This document shows positions 1 to 6,049 of a DNA stretch of 6,049 bases, one piece after another. The notes below the pieces were generated by a model. The model worked only from the letters and a program-made list of their open reading frames with translations. It did not search any database and had not been told where the DNA came from. The stretch's first letter is position 1; the number at the start of each line of letters is the position of its first letter. This DNA is from Gammaproteobacteria bacterium (GTDB lineage: Bacteria > Pseudomonadota > Gammaproteobacteria > GCA-001735895): positions 1 to 6,049 of the forward strand of contig JANTFY010000150.1 of the NCBI GenBank assembly GCA_024763185.1, in the 5' to 3' direction. Made by a program: the position numbers and the translations under genes.

Positions 1-717
1 GGCAAGTTTAGGTCGTCACCGGTAGCCGAGATAAAAAAGCAACTGGTGGATTTGGGTGGTTTTGTCGATCTGCCGATCAAAAAACTGCTCGAAACAGAAG
101 ACCCTTACGAAATGCTGCGTTTGCTGGAAACCACGGCCTATGCCGGTATCGTGCGCCAGGCCAGGCGGGTTTATGAAGAACAGGGCAATGACCTGTTTTT
201 ACTGGAAGCCACGATCGATCGCAGTTTTTTTATCGATCTTAATCAGCGTACCCGATTTCTCGATCCGGTGGATGCAAAACAGGTCAACCTGGTGCTTGGC
301 AGCCTGCTGGATCGTTTTAATTTATTGTGGTTGTTGCGTTACCGCTTTTCCTACCACCTGTCGCCGGCCAGATCCTATTTTTTGTTAACAGCCATGGGTC
401 ATCGATTACACTCAACCGAGCTCATGCGCCTGGCACGAATGGATACCCTGGAACAGCTGCTGGCAGAACTGCCGCCCCCGTTTAAGCAGTTGCTGGCCCA
501 TTGCAAGGTCATTGCCGACATGGAAACGGTGATGGAATATTTTTCCTTGTCGGTGGCGGTCAAAGAACTGAAAGCAAATCGCAACCTGACGGCCAGAACC
601 TTTTCCTATATCCTGTTGCGTGAAGCGGAGGTGCGTTTCTTACAGGCACTTCTCAAAGGCAAGCAACTCGGTTTTGACAATCAACTGATTGGTCTGGCAG
701 TGGGAGAATCTGGCTGA
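1..717 (+). CDS. atpC: A/V-type ATPase subunit C (d-like), 5'-truncated
   Basis: Partial gene: the frame is open from base 1, so the N-terminus lies outside the window. The GTG at 46 has no ribosome binding site and is very unlikely to be the true start. The visible part is 238 residues against roughly 330-380 for the family, so about 100 or more residues are missing. The product is the funnel-shaped subunit (eukaryotic subunit d homologue) that sits on the K ring and receives the D/F shaft. The sequence shows the family's repeated all-helical pattern: a DPYE..RLLETTAYA block followed by LEATIDRSFF (about residues 34-76), an FNLLWLLRYRF stretch (106-116), and a C-terminal block with REAEVRFLQALLKGKQLGF (about 207-225), which matches the family's KEaEv..l..IlkGK signature. 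It contains no membrane segment. Its TGA overlaps the ATG of subunit I by one base (TGATG), implying coupled translation. I am confident of the family, less so of the exact symbol (also called ntpC). Confidence 0.9.
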   Translation, partial: GKFRSSPVAEIKKQLVDLGGFVDLPIKKLLETEDPYEMLRLLETTAYAGIVRQARRVYEEQGNDLFLLEATIDRSFFIDLNQRTRFLDPVDAKQVNLVLGSLLDRFNLLWLLRYRFSYHLSPARSYFLLTAMGHRLHSTELMRLARMDTLEQLLAELPPPFKQLLAHCKVIADMETVMEYFSLSVAVKELKANRNLTARTFSYILLREAEVRFLQALLKGKQLGFDNQLIGLAVGESG

Positions 718-2612
718 TGTTATCGACGCCGCGCGCTATTAAAAAGATCAGGCTGATGATGATGGATGTGGATGCGCAGCCAGCGGCGATGACTCTGGCC
801 CGTATGGAGGTCATTCATTTGCTGGAGAGCCATGAAGCAGACCCGTCGTTACCGGATCAGCCGGTAAAAGCCTACCATGAGGTTTACCATGACCTGGAGT
901 CCAGGTTTTCCAAGATAAACCAATATATCAATAAGCCTTATGCACCCCTTGCCAGTAGGAACGATATCGTTGACTTCGAGCAGCTCAACAGCGCGGATTC
1001 GTTGTTGAAAGAAGTCTGGCAAAAGGTCTCCGCCCTGGAAGAGGCGCTGCATCGAACCCGGGAAAAAATCAACAGTCTGCGCCAACTGATTCTCAGCCTG
1101 CAAAAGTTTTCTGCACTGGACCTCGATTTGGGACGCCTGCGTCGGCCAAGCCGGTTCCTGAAAATACTGGTGGGAACCGTACCCGCTGCCAACTTCAACC
1201 AGTTGCAGGGTGCCTTGTCGATGGTTAACTTTGTCATTACCCCTTTTTATTCCGCACAAGGCGTTCAACACGTGCTGATAATCGGTTCCAGCCAGCAACA
1301 AAAGGACGTGAAAAAAGTCTTACAGTCGGCTGATTTCAGGGAGGTCAAAATTCCGCCGGCTTTTAGCGGAAGCCCGGCTGAGTTACAGGCAGATTTGAAC
1401 CAACAGCTTGTTAATACGCGTCACTCTTATGGGGGTATCGAAAAGCAGTTGGCCGATTTGCTGGGCAGCAAACAGGCGCTGTTGCAATCAGCTCATGACC
1501 TGCTCTACCTGGCTAAACCCTATGCCAGCCTGGATATGGTGTTAACAGGAAAGGGCGGGCTGGTGTCGTTGCAGGGCTGGGTGCCTGCAGAGCGCCAGCA
1601 GGATATACATGAGCAACTGAAAGCCGAGCTGCACCACCCGTTTCATGTCGAATTTACGGATCCGCAGCCGGAAGAGTTCGATACGGTTCCATCGCTGCTT
1701 AAACATGGCTGGTTACTGAAACCGTTCCAGAACCTGGTGAATAATTTTGGCATTCCGGCCTATAAAGAAGTGGATCCTACCCATCTGTTTACTTTCAGCT
1801 ATATCCTGATGTTTGGCATGATGTTTGGCGATATCGGGCATGGCCTGGTGATAGCCTTCGGCAGCCTGCTGTTATGGAAATCCTATCCGGGCTTTACCAT
1901 CGTGGCGGTCCTGGCTGGGCTGTCGTCGTCATTTTTCGGATTGGCTTATGGTAGCCTGTTCGGTTATGAGCATGTCATTGATCCATTATGGATGTCACCC
2001 ATGCATGACCCAGCAAGGATTCTAATGGTCGCAGTCGCCTGGGGAGCCGGTTTTATCCTGATTGCCAATGCGCTGTCTATTCGCAATGCCTGGGTTATCG
2101 GCCAGATAAAACAGGCCCTGTACAGTGGCCAGGGTGTTGCCGGGCTGCTGTTCTATGTGGGCCTGATCGTGGTGGTTTATCGTTTGGCCTACGCTGGCCC
2201 GATGTACACGGCCGAGTGGCTGCTGGTGCTCCTTCCATTTATCGTGATCCTGTTTTATCGATGGCAGTGCGTTAGCGGAAGTCTTTCCGAACGGGTGTTG
2301 GTGGTAGCCATCGAAGGCCTGGAGCACATTATCAGTACTATTTCAGGCACGTTGTCTTTTCTGCGGGTCGCGGCATTCAGCCTCAATCACATTGCACTGG
2401 CTGCGGCCGTGTTTGCAATTGCCGGCATGATGGATACGACCGGTCACTGGATCACCGTGGTGTTGGGCAATGTTTTTATTATCGTGCTGGAAGGTGCCAT
2501 AGTGGCCATCCAGTGTCTTCGACTTGAATATTACGAAGGTTTTTCACGCTTTTTCAGTGGCAAGGGAAAGGCCTTTGAACCTTTGAAATTAGGGTCTGTT
2601 AAAACCAATTGA
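717..2612 (+). CDS. atpI: A/V-type ATPase subunit I (a subunit), membrane stator
   Basis: This is the 631-residue stator subunit that holds the two ion half-channels against the rotating K ring, a normal length for bacterial subunit I. Residues 1 to about 350 are a hydrophilic cytoplasmic arm with helical, probably coiled-coil stretches (about 90-130 and 230-265) that would bind the E-type peripheral stalk. About eight membrane segments follow, near 356-371, 373-388, 391-415, 433-453, 472-490, 499-515, 541-571 and 577-603. The family motif GMMFGDIGHGL is at 367-377. Arg550 in TLSFLRVAAFSLNH and Arg602 in CLRLEYYEGF match the two conserved channel arginines that face the rotor carboxylate. Glu532, Glu536 and Glu592 are also in expected places. 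The tail FFSGKGKAFEPL is typical. The start is the ATG overlapping the stop of subunit C, with GGGAGA at 702-707 nine bases upstream. All key residues are present, so it should be functional. Synonym ntpI. Confidence 0.96.
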   Translation: MLSTPRAIKKIRLMMMDVDAQPAAMTLARMEVIHLLESHEADPSLPDQPVKAYHEVYHDLESRFSKINQYINKPYAPLASRNDIVDFEQLNSADSLLKEVWQKVSALEEALHRTREKINSLRQLILSLQKFSALDLDLGRLRRPSRFLKILVGTVPAANFNQLQGALSMVNFVITPFYSAQGVQHVLIIGSSQQQKDVKKVLQSADFREVKIPPAFSGSPAELQADLNQQLVNTRHSYGGIEKQLADLLGSKQALLQSAHDLLYLAKPYASLDMVLTGKGGLVSLQGWVPAERQQDIHEQLKAELHHPFHVEFTDPQPEEFDTVPSLLKHGWLLKPFQNLVNNFGIPAYKEVDPTHLFTFSYILMFGMMFGDIGHGLVIAFGSLLLWKSYPGFTIVAVLAGLSSSFFGLAYGSLFGYEHVIDPLWMSPMHDPARILMVAVAWGAGFILIANALSIRNAWVIGQIKQALYSGQGVAGLLFYVGLIVVVYRLAYAGPMYTAEWLLVLLPFIVILFYRWQCVSGSLSERVLVVAIEGLEHIISTISGTLSFLRVAAFSLNHIALAAAVFAIAGMMDTTGHWITVVLGNVFIIVLEGAIVAIQCLRLEYYEGFSRFFSGKGKAFEPLKLGSVKTN

Positions 2613-2619
2613 ATATCCA

Positions 2620-2625
2620 TGAGGA
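2620..2625 (+). promoter_or_regulatory. Ribosome binding site of subunit K
   Basis: TGAGGA lies six bases before the ATG at 2632. It sits in the only true intergenic gap of the window (2613-2631, 19 nt), which is rich in A and T (the stretch from 2600 has few G or C) and carries a short direct repeat AATTGAA (2607-2613 and 2625-2631). A clean site in open, A/T-rich RNA suggests independent and strong initiation. That would fit K being needed in many more copies than its neighbours; the strength is an inference. Confidence 0.7.
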
Positions 2626-2631
2626 ATTGAA

Positions 2632-3078
2632 ATGACTGTGTTAACTGTATTACTTAGCGTGAGCTTTTTTTCCATCATCGGGCTCGGTCTTTACCTGACA
2701 TTACACCCGCAAAAGCTGATGCCCAATATCCCGAGTTGGGTTAAGAGCAGCGTTATAGTGAACCTCGCATTTTTTGCACTGGGTGTGGCCGGGCTGCTGT
2801 TTGTCGGTTTAAATGAAACCATGGCGGCCGCGGAAACCGTCGCTGAAACACGTGAAATCAGTATCGGCCTGGGTTTGGCGCTGATCGGTGTCGGACTGCC
2901 GACCGGGTTGGCGACCATTGGTGCGGGTATTGCCGTTAGCTCGGTGGGTTCGGCCTCGTTGGCGGTGATTACGGAAAAGCCGGAGCTATTCGGGCGTACC
3001 CTGGTTTATCTCGGGCTGGCTGAAGGTATCGCCATTTACGGCCTGGTGGTCAGTATCCTGTTGCTCGGAAAAATCTGA
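2632..3078 (+). CDS. atpK: A/V-type ATPase subunit K (rotor ring c subunit), four-helix form
   Basis: This 148-residue proteolipid forms the membrane rotor ring. The C-terminal part is the canonical ion-carrying hairpin: helix one at about 76-112 (GLGLALIGVGLPTGLATIGAG), the cytoplasmic loop TEKPELFGRT (114-123), and helix two at about 124-146, with the essential carboxylate Glu131 in LAEGIAIYGL. Two more hydrophobic segments precede it (about 4-24 and 39-59), joined by a polar, proline-containing loop, HPQKLMPNIPSW. They lack the glycine-rich pattern and have no carboxylate, so they are not a duplicated hairpin. A MAAAE stretch at 64-68 separates them from the hairpin and resembles the junction after the leader-like helix of other bacterial K proteins. 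There is one ion site per four predicted helices. Val102 stands where the sodium-type enzyme of Enterococcus hirae has Gln110, so proton use is more likely. The TGA overlaps the ATG of the next gene by one base. Confidence 0.93.
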   Translation: MTVLTVLLSVSFFSIIGLGLYLTLHPQKLMPNIPSWVKSSVIVNLAFFALGVAGLLFVGLNETMAAAETVAETREISIGLGLALIGVGLPTGLATIGAGIAVSSVGSASLAVITEKPELFGRTLVYLGLAEGIAIYGLVVSILLLGKI

Positions 3079-3404
3079 TGGAAATCATTGCCATGGGTGA
3101 TGCGGCTTTGATGGATGGCTTTGCCCTGTTGGGTATACAGACCTATGTCGGTCAATCCAATGAAGTGATCAATCAGGTATTGCAAGATTTAAAACACAAT
3201 AAAAAGCGGGCGCTGGTCTTCGTGCAACAGGATTTAATGGATGCTGATATTCCCATGCTGTCACGTTTACGCAACGGCGGCGGTTCGATTCTGATATGTG
3301 CCATTCCGCAACTGGATCAGGCGCGCAACTTTCGTCCCGAGGTTGAACAATTGATTGGCCGGGTCATGGGACAACACATGCTGGAGGGCAGTCATGAGCG
3401 CTGA
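3078..3404 (+). CDS. atpF: A/V-type ATPase subunit F, central shaft
   Basis: This 108-residue soluble protein has the usual length of subunit F, which pairs with subunit D in the rotating central shaft and can modulate ATPase activity. Its N-terminus, MEIIAMGDAALMDGFALLGI, is the family signature: a first beta strand, GD at 7-8, GF at 14-15 and Gly19. A second strand follows (ALVFVQQDL, 45-53), corresponding to the usual viliteel-type strand, then ILICAIP (71-77), matching the lP.ivEIP-type segment. The charged helical C-terminus (about 83-108) would correspond to the mobile regulatory tail. The start is the ATG in TGATG at the end of K. The Shine-Dalgarno match upstream is weak (GGAAAA), so translation probably relies on coupling to K. 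Its stop lies inside subunit E. Called ntpG in Enterococcus-style naming, so the symbol differs between schemes. Confidence 0.88.
   Translation: MEIIAMGDAALMDGFALLGIQTYVGQSNEVINQVLQDLKHNKKRALVFVQQDLMDADIPMLSRLRNGGGSILICAIPQLDQARNFRPEVEQLIGRVMGQHMLEGSHER
3383..3388 (+). promoter_or_regulatory. Ribosome binding site that fixes the start of subunit E
   Basis: GGAGGG lies five bases before the ATG at 3394, inside the end of the subunit F gene. It decides between this ATG and an in-frame TTG at 3355 that would add 13 residues. The TTG has no such site, and the extra residues do not resemble the family's N-terminal helix, so 3394 is preferred. Confidence 0.75.
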
Positions 3405-4044
3405 TAAGGAACAGGTGGTTGCGCTCAAGCAGGCCATTCTCGATCGGGCCAAAACACTGGCGCAGGAACATATTCACCAGGGCAGCATGACCGCTGAAAA
3501 AATCCTGCAGGATGCGCGCGATAAAATCAAATTGATGGAACAAAAAGAAATGCTGTCTGCAAAAGTAAAGGGTGACCGTGAATACCAGCGCAAGGTGCAA
3601 GCGAGCGAATTACGCATGCAGGCCGAGCAGGATCGCAACCGCTGGGGCCTGGTGCAATCGGTACTGGATTCGGTAAAGCAGCAGATATTTGAAATCTATC
3701 ATGATAAAGAACGCTATGAAGTCATGTTTCGCAGCCTGTTAAAACAATGTGTCAATGAAATGGGGTCTGTACCGTTGATGGCACATCTCAACAGCCGGGA
3801 TATAGAACGTTATGCAGGTGACTGGAAAAAGATGGTTGAAGACTGTTGTGGAAAAGAGGTCAATATCAGTCTGTCCGGTAAGACCTGTCATTGCAGTGGT
3901 GGCTTCAAGTTGTATTCAGAGTCGGGTGATATGATGCTGGATTATACGTTTGAGGGAATCTTGCAGCGCAAGGACAGTGAACTGCAGCGATTGATTTTCG
4001 AACGTCTTTTTTCCACCCGTAAACCAGGAGGGGGAGTCTTCTAA
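3394..4044 (+). CDS. atpE: A/V-type ATPase subunit E, peripheral stalk
   Basis: This 216-residue protein is close to the usual length of about 190-210. Subunit E forms the peripheral stalk that holds the A3B3 head still against subunit I. Residues 1 to about 100 are a charged, alanine/glutamine-rich helix, as expected for the right-handed coiled coil made with a G/H partner. The C-terminal globular head (about 105-207) that binds the top of A/B ends in the family pattern SGGFKLYSESGDMMLDYTFE (168-187), equivalent to GGv.....g.i..DnTfe, followed by ELQRLIFERLF. The head carries cysteines 151, 152, 165 and 167 plus Cys119, which is unusual. Sequence conservation in this family is low, but motif and position agree. 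The gene starts 11 bases before the end of F and its TAA overlaps the ATG of A by one base. A proline/glycine-rich tail (RKPGGGVF) encodes the strong ribosome binding site of A. Confidence 0.88.
   Translation: MSADKEQVVALKQAILDRAKTLAQEHIHQGSMTAEKILQDARDKIKLMEQKEMLSAKVKGDREYQRKVQASELRMQAEQDRNRWGLVQSVLDSVKQQIFEIYHDKERYEVMFRSLLKQCVNEMGSVPLMAHLNSRDIERYAGDWKKMVEDCCGKEVNISLSGKTCHCSGGFKLYSESGDMMLDYTFEGILQRKDSELQRLIFERLFSTRKPGGGVF
4026..4036 (+). promoter_or_regulatory. Strong purine-rich ribosome binding site of subunit A
   Basis: AGGAGGGGGAG precedes the ATG at 4044. The last GGAG (4033-4036) is seven bases from the start, and AGGAGG (4026-4031) is twelve bases away. It is the longest Shine-Dalgarno-like run in the window and supports ATG 4044 as the start of the catalytic subunit, in addition to TAATG coupling with E. 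Confidence 0.75.
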
Positions 4045-5831
4045 TGGGCGAGGTTATCGAAGTCAATGGTCCCATCGTAAGCATTCATCAGCCCGGCATC
4101 CGCAATGGCGAGCAGGTCAAGATCGGTGAACTGGGGCTGGTCGGTGAAGTGATTCACATCCGTGAAAAAAACGCTCTGGTGCAGGTTTATGAGTCCACCG
4201 AATCGGTACGTCCCGGTGAGCAGGTCCTCGGTCTGGGACACCCGTTATCGGTTGAGCTGGGCCCGGGAATGCTCGGCCAGATTTTTGACGGGGTGCAGCG
4301 CCCACTTTATCAAATCATGCAACAAAGCGGTGAAAGTATCAGCCGTGGCCTAGATATTAAAGCACTGGATCGAGCTAAAAAATGGCATTTCATTCCGCAT
4401 CCAGACCTGCTGGTCGGTAATCACCTGAAAGGAGGGGCAGAACTTGGAACCGTACAGGAAACCGAAACGATTGTTCATCATGTCCTCGCGCCACCGGATT
4501 GTGAGGGTGAGATTGTGGAGCATGCCGCGGAAGGCGAATACAGCGTTGAAGAGATCATAGTCAGGGTTAAAGGTCGCAAGGATAGCATTCGTGAGCTTAA
4601 AATGTATCACAAGTGGCCCGTCAGGCAGCCGAGGCCTTACCGGTCTCGCAGCAATTCCAATGAGCCATTGATGACCGGGCAAAGGATACTGGATACTTTT
4701 TTTCCATTATTAAAAGGGGGCAAAGCTGCGGTGCCCGGGCCTTTTGGTGCCGGGAAAACCATGGTTCAGCAACAGATAGCACGTTGGGCCAATGCCGATA
4801 TCGTGCTGTACGTGGGGTGTGGAGAGCGTGGCAACGAAATGGTGGACATTCTGCAATCCTTTCCCGAGTTAACCGATCCCCATAGCGGTCGAACCCTGAT
4901 GGAGCGTACCCTGCTGGTGGGTAATACCTCGAACATGCCGGTGGTGGCGCGCGAGGCCAGTATCTATGTTGGCGTGACCATGGCGGAGTATTATCGTGAC
5001 CAGGGTTATGACGTGGTGATGGTGGCGGATTCAACCAGTCGCTGGGCTGAAGCCCTGCGCGAGGTGGCCGGGCGACTCGGGCAGATGCCCGTGGAGGAGG
5101 GTTATCCCGCCTACCTGGCTTCAAGGCTGGCGGCTTTTTATGAGCGGGCCGGTACGGTCACCAGTTTAAGCGGAGCCGAGGGTTCGGTCAGCCTGATTGG
5201 TGCGGTGTCACCGCCGGGCGGGGATTTTTCCGAACCGGTAACCAGCCACACCAAGGAGATCATTCGGACCTTCTGGGCGTTGTCAAAATCACTGGCCGAT
5301 GCGCGTCATTACCCATCCGTGTCCTGGCTGGAAAGCTTTACCGATTATGCAGATCGTGCGGCTGAATGGTGGGCAGAAAATATCAATGTAAACTGGCAAC
5401 ATCGACGCCAACAGGCACTGGCACTTTTATCCGATGCCGACGAGCTTGAACGTATCGTTAACCTGGTCGGTCCTGAGGCTTTATCCTCCACCCAGCGCTG
5501 GGTGCTCGAGTGTACCGATTTGATCAAGGAAGCCGTGTTGCAACAAAGTGCGCTGGACGAGATAGACAGTTATTGCAGTCCCGAAAAACAGTTTGAGTTG
5601 CTGGATAGCATGCTCGATTTTTATGAACAGGGGGCGCTGATGGTCGACCTGGGCGTGCCGGTGGAACAATTAAGCGAACTGCCTTTTATCGGCGAGTTGA
5701 AACGGCTCAAATCATCGGTGACCAATGATGATTTGACACCCATAGAAAACTACCGGCAGCGTATCCGGGAAACCCTGGACAGGATGCGCGCGGAATACAG
5801 TCAACAGCGTGAGGCGGCCGCTCATGAGTGA
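4044..5831 (+). CDS. atpA: A/V-type ATPase catalytic subunit A
   Basis: This 595-residue protein has the usual length (about 580-600) and is the catalytic subunit of the A3B3 head, binding ATP at the interface with B. Domains in order: N-terminal beta barrel (about 1-70); the non-homologous bulge insert that separates A from F-type beta (about 112-185); the nucleotide-binding domain (about 210-440); and the C-terminal helical domain (about 440-580). The Walker A GPFGAGKT is at 232-239 with Lys238 and Thr239. GCGERGNE holds the catalytic Glu261 and Arg262, at the same numbers I recall for Enterococcus hirae. Walker B is VVMVADSTSRW with Asp329, followed by the conserved EALREVAGRLGQMP and AVSPPGGDFSEPVT blocks. 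LVGPEAL and DEIDSYCSPEKQ mark the C-terminal domain. The only change in a core motif is Ala236, where GSGKT is the usual archaeal form, which should be tolerated. It overlaps the first codons of subunit B by eight bases. Synonym ntpA. Confidence 0.98.
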   Translation: MGEVIEVNGPIVSIHQPGIRNGEQVKIGELGLVGEVIHIREKNALVQVYESTESVRPGEQVLGLGHPLSVELGPGMLGQIFDGVQRPLYQIMQQSGESISRGLDIKALDRAKKWHFIPHPDLLVGNHLKGGAELGTVQETETIVHHVLAPPDCEGEIVEHAAEGEYSVEEIIVRVKGRKDSIRELKMYHKWPVRQPRPYRSRSNSNEPLMTGQRILDTFFPLLKGGKAAVPGPFGAGKTMVQQQIARWANADIVLYVGCGERGNEMVDILQSFPELTDPHSGRTLMERTLLVGNTSNMPVVAREASIYVGVTMAEYYRDQGYDVVMVADSTSRWAEALREVAGRLGQMPVEEGYPAYLASRLAAFYERAGTVTSLSGAEGSVSLIGAVSPPGGDFSEPVTSHTKEIIRTFWALSKSLADARHYPSVSWLESFTDYADRAAEWWAENINVNWQHRRQQALALLSDADELERIVNLVGPEALSSTQRWVLECTDLIKEAVLQQSALDEIDSYCSPEKQFELLDSMLDFYEQGALMVDLGVPVEQLSELPFIGELKRLKSSVTNDDLTPIENYRQRIRETLDRMRAEYSQQREAAAHE

Positions 5832-6049
5832 TATTGAATATCGCAGGGTCAGTTCCATCCGTGGTGCTCTGATGTTTGTTAAGGCGGTACCCGGGGTCGC
5901 GCTGGGTGACCGCGTGGTAATTCGGGATAAACAAAACCTGCGGCGCAACGGGCAGGTGATAAAAACCTCCAGTGACGTGGTACTGGTACAGGTGTTTGAA
6001 GGTACGGATGACCTTGACCTGGAAAATACCTGGGTGCGTTTTCTGGATC
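5824..6049 (+). CDS. atpB: A/V-type ATPase regulatory subunit B, 3'-truncated
   Basis: Only the first 75 codons are present; the gene runs off the window end. Subunit B is the non-catalytic nucleotide-site partner of A and supplies the arginine finger, which lies beyond the visible part. The visible N-terminal beta barrel matches the family: EYRRVSSIRGALMFVKAV (5-22) corresponds to keY.ti..i.GpLlfVe.v, GDRVVI at 28-33 to the GE.VeI strand, RRNGQVI at 40-46, and the diagnostic VQVFEGT at 55-61 followed by TWVRF. The ATG at 5824 lies inside the end of A (8-nt overlap), with GAGG at 5811-5814 nine bases upstream. The remaining B gene and then subunit D are expected downstream. Synonym ntpB. Confidence 0.93.
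   Translation, partial: MSDIEYRRVSSIRGALMFVKAVPGVALGDRVVIRDKQNLRRNGQVIKTSSDVVLVQVFEGTDDLDLENTWVRFLD

Noticed and set aside
46..48. GTG at 46 as the true start of subunit C
   Set aside because: The frame is open to base 1, there is no Shine-Dalgarno site before it, and the resulting protein would be too short for the family. The gene is truncated by the window edge.
849..1301. A 150-residue open frame on the minus strand inside subunit I, and other minus-strand frames such as 4350-4682 and 4621-5124
   Set aside because: They lie opposite strongly conserved coding sequence, have no recognisable domain and show low-complexity Pro/Arg composition in places. They are shadow frames.
2619..2630. 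Three-codon minicistron ATG-AGG-AAT-TGA just before subunit K
   Set aside because: Its ATG overlaps the ribosome binding site of K and it has no site of its own. It is most simply a chance feature of the TGAGGA site.
2824..2831. Palindrome GCGGCCGC, present again at 5814-5821
   Set aside because: Both copies are in coding sequence for Ala-Ala runs. Two copies of an eight-base GC palindrome with no shared flanks do not indicate a regulatory site or cloning scar.
3355..3393. TTG at 3355 as an upstream start for subunit E
   Set aside because: It has no ribosome binding site and adds 13 residues unlike the family. ATG 3394 has GGAGGG at ideal spacing.
4694..4726. Run of T followed by an A and G run inside subunit A, resembling a terminator or slippery site
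   Set aside because: The frame is intact through it and encodes the conserved DTFFPLLKGGKAA block. There is no preceding G/C-rich hairpin.
4913..4920. GCTGGTGG, identical to the E. coli Chi octamer
   Set aside because: A single copy inside conserved coding sequence (Leu-Leu-Val-Gly) is expected by chance, and the host is not known to use this Chi sequence.
1..6049. Possibility of an F-type or N-type ATP synthase operon
   Set aside because: Subunits I, C, E and F, the bulge insert in A and the VQVFEGT motif in B are specific to the A/V type.

Overview
The whole window is a segment of one plus-strand operon for a rotary A/V-type ATPase (archaeal/vacuolar-type ATP synthase) carried by a bacterium. 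Seven subunit genes are recognisable, in the order C (5'-truncated), I (a), K (c), F, E, A, B (3'-truncated). There is essentially no non-coding DNA. Every junction is an overlap of 1 to 11 nt, except a 19-nt gap before K. No promoter, terminator, tRNA, mobile element or CRISPR is visible, so the operon begins upstream and continues downstream, probably with the rest of B and then D.

Organism: moderate base composition (roughly half G+C by eye), Shine-Dalgarno sites of the GGAG type and tight TGATG/TAATG coupling suggest a Gram-negative bacterium, most likely a proteobacterium and perhaps a gammaproteobacterium. This is an inference from style and from the protein sequences as I remember the families. 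No gene here is a taxonomic marker, and the lineage call is low confidence. In such bacteria an A/V-type enzyme is usually additional to a housekeeping F-type ATP synthase, which cannot be checked here.

Layout and cooperation: 1-717 encodes the C-terminal two thirds of subunit C, the socket that joins the central shaft to the membrane ring. 717-2612 encodes subunit I, the membrane stator with the ion half-channels and two conserved arginines. 2632-3078 encodes subunit K, the rotor ring protein with its ion-carrying glutamate. 3078-3404 encodes subunit F of the central shaft, and 3394-4044 encodes subunit E of the peripheral stalk. 4044-5831 encodes catalytic subunit A with intact Walker A, catalytic Glu and Walker B. 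5824-6049 encodes the start of subunit B. Together they couple ATP hydrolysis or synthesis in the A3B3 head to ion movement between I and the K ring.

The points worth a second look are the gene order (C ahead of I, F ahead of E), the absence so far of a G/H peripheral-stalk partner for E, an unusual two-helix N-terminal extension on K, a K ion site that lacks the sodium-type glutamine, and a cluster of cysteines in E. No wholly new system was found: this is a recognisable machine with some variant details.
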